From NCBI RefSeq assembly GCF_036492835.1, contig NZ_AP025319.1:185896-249895 (forward strand): DNA of 64,000 nt, written 5' to 3'. Origin of the DNA: Fulvitalea axinellae (GTDB taxonomy: Bacteria > Bacteroidota > Bacteroidia > Cytophagales > Cyclobacteriaceae). Position 1 is the stretch's first letter. The number at the start of each line of letters is the position of its first letter. The position numbers and the translations under genes are program-made. Below the pieces are notes generated by a model, which saw only the letters and a list, made by a program, of their open reading frames with translations, did not search any database and was not told the origin of the DNA. This document shows positions 7,775-16,462 of the stretch, piece by piece.

Positions 7775-9976
7775 TTACAAAAAATGCGAAAGGTATCGAG
7801 TGCCTTTCGGGTCGGTCATAAAGCTTACGAAATCCATATCCATGCCTTGGTGGTATTTTCTGGCCGGAAGCTGATGTTCTTCTCTAATTCTGTTTTCATG
7901 TCGTTCGATGGTGAAGTGTTCCTCATTATTCGACCATAGGCGAAGAGAAGGCCTATCCGTGTATTCTCGCCGGTAGGCCCCCAGTCGATTGGTTCCGGTC
8001 TGGAAGTTATACATGTGGCCCATCTCATGTCCCATCTGAACAAATGAGGGACAAAAAACTATATTACCGTCAGGCGGCAATCGATAGTCTGTCCTTTTTA
8101 GTTCACCTTTTGATTCGGGAGGATAGTTCCAAGTGTTCCAGTCTTGTCCGTATACAAAATCAAGTTCGGTGGATGGATACGAAAACATAATATCACCCGG
8201 CATCGGCGATTCTTTTGGTATCTCTGCCAATGGATCATTGATATCAAAAGGTTTTGTTAGTGGGCGTTCAGGTACGAGGTCATTCAGCTTTACGCAAATG
8301 GACTTTCCATATTCGGGTCTTGCGGGCCGAATCGTCGATGAGAAGTGAGCGTCCTGTACGAGATAGCGCACCAAAGAACGGCCATATGGCCTGCTCATCA
8401 ATCTCACCAATGCGCTTAGGGTTTGTGGATGAAAATCAGGTACTGGCTCGGATTTCATAAATCCGGTCTTTAGTTTCGAAGCGATCTTCATTTTACTACT
8501 TTGTTTTTCACGCTTCAGAATTTGCTTCCAAAGTCTATTCATTTCCTCTTCAGCGGCGCGTCGCTCAGTCTTGTCGGGTGTTTCATTCCTGGATAAAGAC
8601 AACCAGCCTCCATGTTCTGCCAAATGTTGCATCAACAGCACATGTTCTGTATGGACACTCTCCAATAGGTACAAGATGCTTTTTGTGTAAAGCGGAAGGT
8701 AATGAACACTTCTCATTTCTCTTCGCCTGTTCCAACGGTAGATCTCATGCTCCAAGTCCTCCAGCAGTTCCAGCCTGGCATTCCAGTCGCCTTCCGAATC
8801 ATAAAGGTGATAGTGCTGTAGCATCCCTTCAAAGGCGGCTAATTCAGGCAAGAGTGCAAAACGAGCCTCAAACTGCTCCTCTCCTTCTTGCCGTATCAAA
8901 TCGCAAAATTCCTCCCTACTGATTAGTCCCTTGATCATTCGAACATCAAAGCGAGTGCCTTTCATTTCGGATTTTTTGGGCATATAGAATTCTCCTGACG
9001 AATCGCTGTCTTCTTCTTTTCCGTACTTCAATGGCGTCAAGGGGCCATAATGTCCCCACCTGTTTGGAGCCGTTAGCCATGGGAAATCTTGTCGTTGGCC
9101 TTCATTGTAAAATTGGAAATTGCGCATGGAAGCGACTTGTCCTTTCGTTTTCCTCAGTCCCAGATTGCATAAAAACTGTTCATGAACCTCATTCATATCA
9201 AAAGCAAACCAATCATCTGATTCGGGAGAACGTGACGGTGAAGGACATTCAGGATTAAATGATTCATGTACATCTACTCCATCCGTAGTAACATAAACCA
9301 CCTTTGGGCGTTCAGCGAGTCTCGTGAAGTAATAAAGACTCATTTTACGTGCACGTTCTTCCCAATGTTGAATTTCCTCAGCTCCGGATTCCTCAGGGAG
9401 CGGTGGCAGATGGTCCTTCATCCACATTTTATAAATGCTCATTTCGGTATGGACACCGGCTTCGTCTTCACTTGCGTCATACTTTCCTTTGGCGACACCG
9501 GCCTTTTCCATATACTGCTCTAAAGAAACCGCTTTTCCCCGAGTGGAAACGATGCCCGCATGCGTCAATTCTTTGTTGCCCAACACCAAATCCATGTCCG
9601 CCCAATCATCTACCTGCTCACACTTCTTCAACTTATCCAATGACAGTCGACTTAACTTGGATTTTAAATCAGCCAGTGTGGTTTTATCATCCAAAACAAG
9701 TGCCTGATCAATGGACTTCATCACCAATCGAAGATTGGCCATGAGTTCTTCCTTTTCAGAAGCGTCAGGCATACGGTCGATTTCTTCAATAAGATGAGCA
9801 GGCAAGTCTCCCCAGTGAGAAATCAGCGACTTTTGTTCTTTATCTTCTCTGTAAACAAAGCGCTGAATGGGAAGGGCAGGAGGTTGTTTTGCAAGCCCTT
9901 GGCTCGGAGATGCCTTCGATTGGTTTTGGAATGATCTTGTTGCGGAACGTGTCTTCCATACAGACCCGTAGCTCAT
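7775..9976 (-). CDS. Large putative effector with C-terminal M91-like zinc metallopeptidase domain
   Basis: The 733-residue product starts with a basic, serine/glutamine-rich leader without a signal peptide, ending QPPALPIQR at 31-39. The PIQR element resembles linkers in Bacteroidota DUF4157-type toxins. A helical region follows, then GVHTEMSIYKMW (HTE at 176-178) and VVYVTTDG, which faintly recall a deaminase-type HxE motif. The C-terminus has HEMGH at 650-654, NNEEH at 683-687 and ENRIREEHQLPARKYH, the same block as in the gene at 2-511 and consistent with peptidase M91 (NleD-like effector proteases). A central region of about 400 residues has no family I recognise. The gene stands alone, with about 245 bases downstream and 530 upstream lacking clear genes. 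The metallopeptidase call is fairly strong; target and delivery are inferred. Confidence 0.75.
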   Translation of the reverse strand: MSYGSVWKTRSATRSFQNQSKASPSQGLAKQPPALPIQRFVYREDKEQKSLISHWGDLPAHLIEEIDRMPDASEKEELMANLRLVMKSIDQALVLDDKTTLADLKSKLSRLSLDKLKKCEQVDDWADMDLVLGNKELTHAGIVSTRGKAVSLEQYMEKAGVAKGKYDASEDEAGVHTEMSIYKMWMKDHLPPLPEESGAEEIQHWEERARKMSLYYFTRLAERPKVVYVTTDGVDVHESFNPECPSPSRSPESDDWFAFDMNEVHEQFLCNLGLRKTKGQVASMRNFQFYNEGQRQDFPWLTAPNRWGHYGPLTPLKYGKEEDSDSSGEFYMPKKSEMKGTRFDVRMIKGLISREEFCDLIRQEGEEQFEARFALLPELAAFEGMLQHYHLYDSEGDWNARLELLEDLEHEIYRWNRRREMRSVHYLPLYTKSILYLLESVHTEHVLLMQHLAEHGGWLSLSRNETPDKTERRAAEEEMNRLWKQILKREKQSSKMKIASKLKTGFMKSEPVPDFHPQTLSALVRLMSRPYGRSLVRYLVQDAHFSSTIRPARPEYGKSICVKLNDLVPERPLTKPFDINDPLAEIPKESPMPGDIMFSYPSTELDFVYGQDWNTWNYPPESKGELKRTDYRLPPDGNIVFCPSFVQMGHEMGHMYNFQTGTNRLGAYRREYTDRPSLRLWSNNEEHFTIERHENRIREEHQLPARKYHQGMDMDFVSFMTDPKGTRYLSHFL

Positions 9977-10505
9977 CTTGAGGGATTTTTTATAGGTAAC
10001 TCATAAACGGAGACACAGTTCTCCTCATGATCTTCTCATTTTTATCGGAATGCCATATTCTTAGAACATGTTTGAGTCAGTATACCTCATATCTTACCAA
10101 CATCATATATTCATCTTCGACATTGTTCGGTTTGTCGAGAAAAGGCAAGGAAGGCAAAGCTCGCTGTATTTTCGTGTATCAAAATCATTGTTAACGAAAG
10201 GGTAAATAGATTGCTTTGTTATCTTTAAAATGTATAAAAGTAGATTTCCACTATCAGGGAAGGTTTTATAAGGGTCGATTAAAAGAAATATCCGGATTCA
10301 GCTGTTGTGGCTTTCTTGTCATTCTTATTTTTTTAATATAAAAAAGCTTATAATAGAGGGTTAAAACAGGTTTTAATCGGATATACAATTTCTGGTCATA
10401 ACTGATCGAGATAAATCATTAAACCGTTAAGGTTTCTTTTTCGGAATAAAGTAAGCGTTTTATTCTATATGTTCGGGCCGTTAAAGTGCAATTTATGTTA
10501 ATGAT
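9977..10505. other. Non-coding gap between divergent genes
   Basis: About 530 bases lie between the divergent M91-like effector gene and the phosphatase gene. The stretch is AT-rich, especially 10180-10460, as expected of promoter DNA for both genes. I see no convincing short gene, RNA gene or strong hairpin. A weak 5-bp stem with AAACC/GGTTT near 10421-10435 is followed by T-rich sequence but is too short to call. Confidence 0.6.
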
Positions 10506-12437
10506 ATGCCGAACAAGATGATGTCCGTTAGACCATTTTTATTTTTCGCCTTTGTTTTCTCGTCACTTCCGTTTTTGACGATGGGGCAAGGGCCAGTTTC
10601 CAAGAATAAACAGCTATTCTTAGTCAAGCCGTATATGCAATTCGGCACACAAAACAGCATGGTAATCCTATGGGAAACCACCGAGCCTACAATTGGTCGG
10701 GTGGAGTTTGGGGAAGCTCTTCCTGATTCCGAATATGCGAATATTAGCAAGAGGAGCGAGGCGTCCGGGCGCAAAACTATGCACGAGCATACTTTGAAGA
10801 ATTTGAAACCGGAGACAAACTATTTCTGGCGTGTGGTTTCCGTTACGCCGTCGGGAGAAGAGGCTATAAGCGAGATTTATTCTTTCAAAACGGCTGTAAA
10901 AGACAGCTCGGCTTATATGTTCGCTTTAGTCGGCGACTCGCAACGCAACGGCCGTACGCCTTGGGCTTGGGAGAAAATATCGAAACTGGTATGGGAAGAT
11001 CGTCCGAATTTCGTGATTCATGCCGGCGACTTGGTGGATTCCGGTGACCGAAAAACCGACTGGACGGAACATTTCTTGCCGGGCGGACACATTTTTATGA
11101 GTCGATTCCCAATGTATACCGTTTTGGGGAACCACGAGGGTGATTCGGAACTGTATTACCAGTATATGGCGAATCCGTCGCCCGAAAATTATTACACGTT
11201 CAAGTACGGAAATGCTCAGTTTTTTATGGTCGATACGAACTTTGACGTATCCGAGGGGACCGAGCAGTATAATTGGCTGGAATGGGAGTTGGCCAAATCG
11301 GACGCCATGTGGAAGATCGTGGTGCACCATCATCCGCCGTATTCGTCGGAGGAAAATGATAACGGCGACACATATAAGGAATTGTCGACAAACGGTACGG
11401 AAGCCCGCAACCTCGTGCCTTTGTACGACAAATATGGCGTGGATTTTAACCTTTACGGGCACGTGCATATGTATGAGCGGACTTGGCCCCTGAAAGACGG
11501 AATGGTTAATCAGGAAGAGGGCGTGATTTATATAAACTCCGGTGGTGCGGGTGGCGGATTGGAGGGATTCGCCCCCACGCGCACTTGGTTTTCGCTCGAA
11601 CAGCAGACAGGCCACCACTACTGTACTTTCGCCGTTCACGACCGTACGGTAATCTTTAAGGCCATCGATCATGAAGGCCGTCTTTTCGATTCGTTCCAAC
11701 TCAAGAAAAACCGTCCGGAAATCAAGGCGGAAGTATTACAGCCGCCTGTACCGAGAGTTTACGCCAAGGATTACGCTTTCAGCAAATCCACAAGGGTAAA
11801 GATGAACGTCGCTTTTCCCGATTTGGAGATCCGTTACACGTTGGACGGAACCGAGCCGAGCAAGTCTTCCAGAAAATACGAGAAAACCTTTGAAGTAAGT
11901 AAGAGCGCAACGGTCAGGGCCCGGGCCTATACGCCTGCGGGATTAGCCAGCAGGAGCGTAGCCCACACGTTGGTGAAGATGAAACCGCTGAAAGCCAAAA
12001 AAGTCAGAAATGCGAAGCCGGGCGTCCGATACGCGTATTATGAGGGAGAATGGAAGGTTTTGCCCGATTTCTCCAAGTTAAAACCTGTGCGCACTGGGGT
12101 TATCCCCAAGCCGAGTATCCACAGCATAAAGCGCAGGAAAGATTACTTCGGCGTCACGTTCGAAGGTTACCTGCAAGTGGACGCCACCAAGGCCTATTCG
12201 CTCTATCTTCTTTCCGATGACGGTTCCAAAATGTATATCGATGACACTTTGCTGATTGACAATGACGGCGACCATGGCGTGGAGCAGAAAGAAGCGAGCC
12301 TTATGCTTGAAAAGGGCAAGCACAAGATTCGCATCGAGTATTTCGATACTTGGGGCACGAACAAACTGGATTTCGGATTTGTAGACACCAACACCCGAGA
12401 GCGTACCAAGATATTTCCGACCCACTTCAGTCACTGA
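10506..12437 (+). CDS. Secreted purple-acid-phosphatase-like enzyme with CHB_HEX and PA14 domains
   Basis: After a signal peptide (cut near TMGQG, residue 27) comes a fibronectin-like N-terminal domain typical of purple acid phosphatases (KPYMQFGTQNSMVILWET). The calcineurin-like phosphoesterase core follows, with metal-ligand motifs in order: GD at 143-144, HAGD at 172-175, GNHE at 208-211, HHHPPY at 274-279 and GHVH at 318-321. Residues of about 435-485 (RYTLDGTEPSKSS...) match the chitobiase/hexosaminidase C-terminal type domain. The last 110 or so (GYLQVDATKAYSLYLLSDDG...) match a PA14 domain, often glycan-binding. It likely removes phosphate from phosphomonoesters outside the inner membrane, tethered to a polymer by the accessory domains. 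ATGs at 10518 and 10521 are alternative starts. A strong terminator follows. Confidence 0.9.
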   Translation: MPNKMMSVRPFLFFAFVFSSLPFLTMGQGPVSKNKQLFLVKPYMQFGTQNSMVILWETTEPTIGRVEFGEALPDSEYANISKRSEASGRKTMHEHTLKNLKPETNYFWRVVSVTPSGEEAISEIYSFKTAVKDSSAYMFALVGDSQRNGRTPWAWEKISKLVWEDRPNFVIHAGDLVDSGDRKTDWTEHFLPGGHIFMSRFPMYTVLGNHEGDSELYYQYMANPSPENYYTFKYGNAQFFMVDTNFDVSEGTEQYNWLEWELAKSDAMWKIVVHHHPPYSSEENDNGDTYKELSTNGTEARNLVPLYDKYGVDFNLYGHVHMYERTWPLKDGMVNQEEGVIYINSGGAGGGLEGFAPTRTWFSLEQQTGHHYCTFAVHDRTVIFKAIDHEGRLFDSFQLKKNRPEIKAEVLQPPVPRVYAKDYAFSKSTRVKMNVAFPDLEIRYTLDGTEPSKSSRKYEKTFEVSKSATVRARAYTPAGLASRSVAHTLVKMKPLKAKKVRNAKPGVRYAYYEGEWKVLPDFSKLKPVRTGVIPKPSIHSIKRRKDYFGVTFEGYLQVDATKAYSLYLLSDDGSKMYIDDTLLIDNDGDHGVEQKEASLMLEKGKHKIRIEYFDTWGTNKLDFGFVDTNTRERTKIFPTHFSH

Positions 12438-12444
12438 TCTGGAC

Positions 12445-12476
12445 AGGCCGAAACGAAAGTTTCGGCCTTTGTTTTG
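12445..12476 (+). terminator. Rho-independent terminator after the phosphatase gene
   Basis: AGGCCGAAAC (12445-12454) and GTTTCGGCCT (12459-12468) form a perfect 10-bp stem capped by a GAAA tetraloop, followed by TTGTTTTG. It starts 7 nt after the stop codon. Confidence 0.92.
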
Positions 12477-12489
12477 CACATTATGTAAC

Positions 12490-12690
12490 TATAGAGTGAA
12501 AGTTCCGAATGAGTAGTCCGGAGGTGCCGTTAGCCAATAGCAAGCATGCTATCGCAAGGTAGAACTTGAAAGAAACGGGGTAAAATAGCAGAAACATCTT
12601 ATAAGGCTTGCCTTGACAATGAGTGCCCTTGAACTGTATGATTATGAGGTCCCTGAGTGAAAAATGCGGCATAAATCACTCAACGTTCAA
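12490..12690 (+). ncRNA. Possible group II intron domain I remnant
   Basis: This stretch does not look coding. It contains CTATC-GCAA-GGTAG (12549-12562), a stem closed by a GNRA tetraloop, followed by AACTTGAAAGAAACGGGG and later CCCTGAGTGAAAAATGCGGC. These strings resemble what I remember of the 5' domain of bacterial group II introns. No reverse transcriptase frame and no domain V follow within the gap, so if correct it is a short orphan fragment. An Rfam covariance search would decide. A 63-residue minus-strand frame across it is probably chance. Confidence 0.35.
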
Positions 12691-12775
12691 AATGTGAAAA
12701 AGGAAGTGGAATTAAGGGGGGATATTAATGAATGTCGCGTAAAAATATTGTCCCGATAAAGTTAGGAAGTTATAT

Positions 12776-12807
12776 AAAGCCCCGCACGGTTTGGCCGACG
12801 GGGCTTT
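12776..12807 (-). terminator. Terminator hairpin downstream of the sulfatase gene
   Basis: AAAGCCCCG (12776-12784) pairs perfectly with CGGGGCTTT (12799-12807) around a 14-nt loop. On the minus strand it lies 33 nt past the sulfatase stop and runs into TTTATATAA. It could also act on the plus strand. Confidence 0.8.
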
Positions 12808-12840
12808 GTCATTATGGTACGATCTTCACTGACCGAATGG

Positions 12841-14307
12841 CTACTGGTGGATGATCTCTTTTCGAGCGCCCTGCTGTTCCTCTTCGTTGTAGAAGTCTCC
12901 CAATTGCTCGTAGGTGCGTAGCGCATCTTCCTTGTATTTGTTCATCTCCGCCGACAAGCGTTTGTAATTGACTCTGTGCGCTCGGCTGGCGTCTTTATCC
13001 GCTGGTTTGATGTTGTGACGGTCCTCCCTTAGGTCGAAAAGGTCGCCCTTTTGGTTTAGCGCCCAGCTCTTGTTCCGAACCCACAGCCATTGTTTGAACT
13101 GGGCGAAGACGGCTTCCTTTTTCTTCCTTTTCTTGCCGAGCAACAAGGGAGCAAAGCTGACACCGTCCAGATCCTTTGGAGTGGTCTGCCCGCTGAGTTC
13201 GGCGAAGGTTGGCAGAATGTCGGCAAAGTCGATCAGGTCATCCTTGACTGAAGCCTCTTTGATCTTCTCGGGCCATCGGACGATAAAGGGAATGTGTGTG
13301 CCGGTTTCGCCTACGCCCACGGTGTGGTTGATGATTCCCTTGCCACCGGTTATCTCCTTGCCTTTGTACACGAAGCGTTGCTGGTGCAACGAGCCGTTGT
13401 CGGCGGTGAATATGATGAGGGTGTTGTCCGCTATTCCCAGGTCGTCGACCGCCTTGACGATTTTTCCGACTAGTTTGTCCATATACTGGACGCTGAGTTT
13501 GAAGTCTTTGCCGTCGTATCCTCCTACCGTGTATTTCTCCATCTGTTTGAAATTGGGATGGTCCACGCCCTCGGGAATCGGGTTTTCATACGGGTTTTGG
13601 TTCATGGAGTGGACCAGAGTCATGGGGTAATAAAGCAGGAAGGGCTTGTCCTTGTTCTCCTTCATGAAGTCGATGAGGTAGTCGGTATAGCCGTTCGGAC
13701 CGTAGACGTCCTTGACGTCGAGATGGGCCTTGCCGTCCTCCCAGTAGCAGGGGTTCCAGTATTTGGACAGGAATTTGTCATTGTATATCCTTGCCCAGGC
13801 TCTGTATTTGTCAAAACCCATCTTTTCCAAGTGCTGTGGCGTGTGGTCGAACTGCGCTAGCCCCCATTTTCCGGCCGTGGCGGTCTTGTATCCGGCTTTT
13901 TTTAGCACGTGGGCGAAGGTGGTGACGTTGGGCTTGCCCGAGGCGTCAAGTCCCCAAGGATCGTGGCGGAACTCGTACATCAGGTTGCTCATAGATCCAC
14001 CGCCCTTGTTGTGCGTGACATCCGTGCGGAAAGGGTATTTTCCAGTGAGGATTTGCGCCCTCGACGGACTGCAGACGCTTTGTGCGTATGCGTTCTCAAA
14101 CAAAATACCCTGTTTCGCCAAAGCGTCGACGTTCGGTGTTTTGTACGTTTCGCCCCCGTAACAGCTGAAAGCCTCCGCCCCGATGTCATCCACCATGATG
14201 AGGATGATATTCGGCTTCTTTTTGGGCTGTGAGGCTTGTCCGGACACTTTCAGGAACAGCATGGACAGCATCAGACAAGCGATGCGGTTCAGATTGGAAA
14301 TCTTCAT
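12841..14307 (-). CDS. Secreted formylglycine-dependent sulfatase (family S1)
   Basis: The 488-residue protein has a signal peptide, then PNIILIMVDDIGAEAFSCYGG with the metal-binding DD pair at 40-41, and the sulfatase signature C79-S-P-S-R (CxPxR) followed by AQILTGKYPFR. The cysteine of this signature is oxidised to formylglycine by a maturase to make the catalytic residue. FTADNG further on and the GTHIPFIVRWP region are typical of the alkaline-phosphatase-fold S1 family. It removes sulfate esters in the periplasm or outside the cell, in this lineage most likely from algal or animal polysaccharides; the exact sugar cannot be read from sequence. The gene is monocistronic, with a terminator hairpin after it and a 7-bp inverted repeat 33-59 bases upstream of the start. 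The maturase gene is not in this window. Confidence 0.93.
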   Translation of the reverse strand: MKISNLNRIACLMLSMLFLKVSGQASQPKKKPNIILIMVDDIGAEAFSCYGGETYKTPNVDALAKQGILFENAYAQSVCSPSRAQILTGKYPFRTDVTHNKGGGSMSNLMYEFRHDPWGLDASGKPNVTTFAHVLKKAGYKTATAGKWGLAQFDHTPQHLEKMGFDKYRAWARIYNDKFLSKYWNPCYWEDGKAHLDVKDVYGPNGYTDYLIDFMKENKDKPFLLYYPMTLVHSMNQNPYENPIPEGVDHPNFKQMEKYTVGGYDGKDFKLSVQYMDKLVGKIVKAVDDLGIADNTLIIFTADNGSLHQQRFVYKGKEITGGKGIINHTVGVGETGTHIPFIVRWPEKIKEASVKDDLIDFADILPTFAELSGQTTPKDLDGVSFAPLLLGKKRKKKEAVFAQFKQWLWVRNKSWALNQKGDLFDLREDRHNIKPADKDASRAHRVNYKRLSAEMNKYKEDALRTYEQLGDFYNEEEQQGARKEIIHQ

Positions 14308-14339
14308 GTTTTCACATTAAATAATGAAATACAAAAATT

Positions 14340-14366
14340 ACCGAAACACATGACTGCACTTTCGGT
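14340..14366. promoter_or_regulatory. Inverted repeat upstream of the sulfatase gene
   Basis: ACCGAAA (14340-14346) and TTTCGGT (14360-14366) form a perfect 7-bp inverted repeat 33-59 nt upstream of the sulfatase ATG. It could be a regulator site or a 5'-leader hairpin; neither is proven. Confidence 0.35.
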
Positions 14367-14595
14367 AAAAAGAAACTAAACAAATAGGCGATACGAAAAA
14401 ATAAACTAATTCAACTAGATGATAATCTAGAGAACGAAATATACGCATTTTAGCCCCTGCTTAAAAGTGGAGTTCCTACATTTATTTGGTAACGAAATAT
14501 AAAGGTTAATGTGAATTATGTTCTGAATTCAAACTTTAGATTATGATGTTCTGCGGCCACTCTCTGATATCGTTATATTTTATTCCGAATTACCT

Positions 14596-14760
14596 TCAGT
14601 CGTTTAGTCCCGTCGATTGTGTGTTCCACTCCACTCCAACCCTTACCGAACTGGCTCCTTCGTTGACCTGTTTTTGCGATCTTGAAGCCTTACACTTTGG
14701 GATATCGGCGGGCAAATACTCTTCCCCTTGGTCTTGGTATTCGAACGTCCCGCCTGTCAT
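14596..14760 (-). CDS. Possible small protein, 54 residues
   Basis: A short minus-strand frame encodes MTGGTFEYQDQGEEYLP..., a hydrophilic, evenly mixed sequence that reads more like protein than chance translation. In-frame sequence just before the ATG (NKPQTVGNVP, directly after a stop) continues the same style, so the gene may once have begun earlier. The block P-x-T-G...G-E-x-Y loosely recalls small Bacteroidota proteins of unknown function. It lies between the divergent sulfatase and amidoligase-like genes. I cannot name a family, and the chance of a spurious frame is substantial. Confidence 0.3.
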   Translation of the reverse strand: MTGGTFEYQDQGEEYLPADIPKCKASRSQKQVNEGASSVRVGVEWNTQSTGLND

Positions 14761-14974
14761 AGGTACATTCCCAACCGTTTGAGGCTTGTTTCAAGTAATG
14801 GCAAAAGAAAGGAAGACCATCCGCTGACTTTCGCCTATGCGATATACGAAATCATTAGTAATGACCATTAGTAGTCTTAATTTTTTTGATTCCGGAAAAT
14901 TTATTTTGAAGACCACCGACGCAAATAAAATGGATGCCTTTTTGCGAAAACAACAGCGTCGGAATGGTTTGAGT

Positions 14975-16387
14975 ATGTTCAAAGTGCCAAGAAAGAAGCG
15001 GGAAAAAAGTACGGGGCAGTCCCTGAGTAGTACGGGATTGTCAAAGTCACCTCCTATTCAGCGCAAAATTGGCTTTGAGGTGGAGATTTACAATATGCTT
15101 TGTGGGGAATCCAAAAGTCCGAAATATCACGAAAAGAGAATTTATGATGATAAGCATATCTGGGATCTGGGCATTGGAAATGTCCTGATGGCCGATCCTC
15201 TTTATGAGTTTCAATCGGAGGAAGGTTCTACATATGAGTCGGCGACGGAAATAGTCTCGAAACCGTTTGAGGAGGATATGGAGGGGTTTTATGAAATGGA
15301 ACGTTTTTTTAAGAAGCTTAAGCGTTTTGAGGAGGTATCGGCAAGGGCGCCAGTCATTACGGGCTTAAGACCATTTGCGGAAGCTGGTCTTGGCGAGATC
15401 AGAAACCCAATGGCTTTGCTTTGTTTGCGTCATGTACACAAACGAGGACTGCGGATACGGGCACAGGTTACCGCTGGTATTAGGATGAAAACGTTAGGGC
15501 AGTTATTAAAGGATGTGGGTACGGGAGGAATGGACGAAACGGCGGAAATGGTAGAGAGAAAAATGGCTGGCCGTATGGCTTTGGGCACCGACTACGAAGG
15601 GAGGTTTGTGGACCTGCCGATAAACATGGGGCGTGCCACTATTATTTCGGAAGAGGCTTTGAAACGATATTGGCAACAAAACTCTGAAGCCCCCGGAGAG
15701 GGACCGAACGAAGAATTGCGAGGGCTGTTGAACTTGGTGGCTTTTTATCTGATAAGAGGCACTCTTCCGATCAGTGCCTACGCTAAGTCATTCGTATATC
15801 TTTTGGCCCGTACCGATTTTTCGGCTATGTTTAGCCGATTGCCCGAAGAGGAAAAGGAACATTTTTCAGCTACGGAAGGGCGTGAATGGAGCAATATAAT
15901 AAGACTGATGTGTTCGCCCGGAATCTATGATCTGGAGCGAGAAGATTGGTCTTTGTTTCAAGAAATGGGTATAAAGGAAACTGATTGTGATCCAAGAGTT
16001 ATTGATCTTTCCCAACCCTTTTTCGCCCAGGGTATTTATCGTAACCGCAAACGCTTTCCGCATCGTTCGCCTCGGGTTATGGATGCGCTTACTAGCGGTA
16101 AGTGGGCCTTTTCCATTCCCCGGACTGATTACCTAACCCGTGATACCTTTCCCGATCCTGAGGCCCGGCCGAGGTTGGAATCTATTGGTGCCATGCGTGG
16201 AGCTATGGATACACATCCTTATTTCGGGGATAAAATGCCGATATTTGAATTGAGAAATTTGTCCATAACAAAGCGGATGGACGATACCATATCACAGATG
16301 AGAAAATGGTTTGCTTATGTATTTGAAATGAACCAAGGGAGAGATTATAAATACGGTGAGCCCCACGAGGAGTTTGGTGTTGAATAG
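14975..16387 (+). CDS. Putative effector with amidoligase-like domain
   Basis: The frame is open from 14837, but I prefer the ATG at 14975 (14930 is possible). From 14975 the product begins MFKVPRKKREKS...SKSPPIQR, a basic leader like those of the proteins at 4301-5773 and 60440-61759. Right after it comes IGFEVEIYN (GFEVE at 33-37), then TEIVSKPF (91-98), a segment with RAQVTAGIR, LLARTDFSAMF (277-287) and a final MPIFELRNL. The protein at 60440-61759 has the same order (GFEVE, EFVTKPF, HPQANVGIRL, MARTDFAAMY, VPILELRRI). GFEVE and E-(I/F)-V-x-x-P match the motif pattern of COOH-NH2 amidoligases of the glutamine-synthetase fold, which join a carboxylate to an amine using ATP. No signal peptide and no partner gene are seen. 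The homology between the two proteins is clear; the amidoligase call is moderate and the effector role inferred. Confidence 0.6.
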   Translation: MFKVPRKKREKSTGQSLSSTGLSKSPPIQRKIGFEVEIYNMLCGESKSPKYHEKRIYDDKHIWDLGIGNVLMADPLYEFQSEEGSTYESATEIVSKPFEEDMEGFYEMERFFKKLKRFEEVSARAPVITGLRPFAEAGLGEIRNPMALLCLRHVHKRGLRIRAQVTAGIRMKTLGQLLKDVGTGGMDETAEMVERKMAGRMALGTDYEGRFVDLPINMGRATIISEEALKRYWQQNSEAPGEGPNEELRGLLNLVAFYLIRGTLPISAYAKSFVYLLARTDFSAMFSRLPEEEKEHFSATEGREWSNIIRLMCSPGIYDLEREDWSLFQEMGIKETDCDPRVIDLSQPFFAQGIYRNRKRFPHRSPRVMDALTSGKWAFSIPRTDYLTRDTFPDPEARPRLESIGAMRGAMDTHPYFGDKMPIFELRNLSITKRMDDTISQMRKWFAYVFEMNQGRDYKYGEPHEEFGVE

Positions 16388-16410
16388 TATATAGAATTGA
16401 GAATCAGTTC

Positions 16411-16442
16411 AAAAAAGCGAAAGCCCATAAATCGCTTTCGCT
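16411..16442 (-). terminator. Terminator hairpin between convergent genes
   Basis: AGCGAAAGC (16416-16424) and GCTTTCGCT (16434-16442) form a 9-bp stem with a 9-nt loop. On the minus strand the stem is followed by a run of T (the A-run at 16411-16416), so it best serves the lipoprotein gene at 16463-16798. Confidence 0.85.
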
Positions 16443-16462
16443 TATCAAAGTGTATAGGACCC

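Noticed and set aside
7665-7874. Short plus-strand frame between the Crp/Fnr and M91 genes
   Set aside because: It overlaps the 3' end of the M91-like gene and shows no protein features.
12481-12672. Minus-strand 63-residue hydrophobic frame
   Set aside because: It overlaps the intron-like remnant and looks like chance translation.
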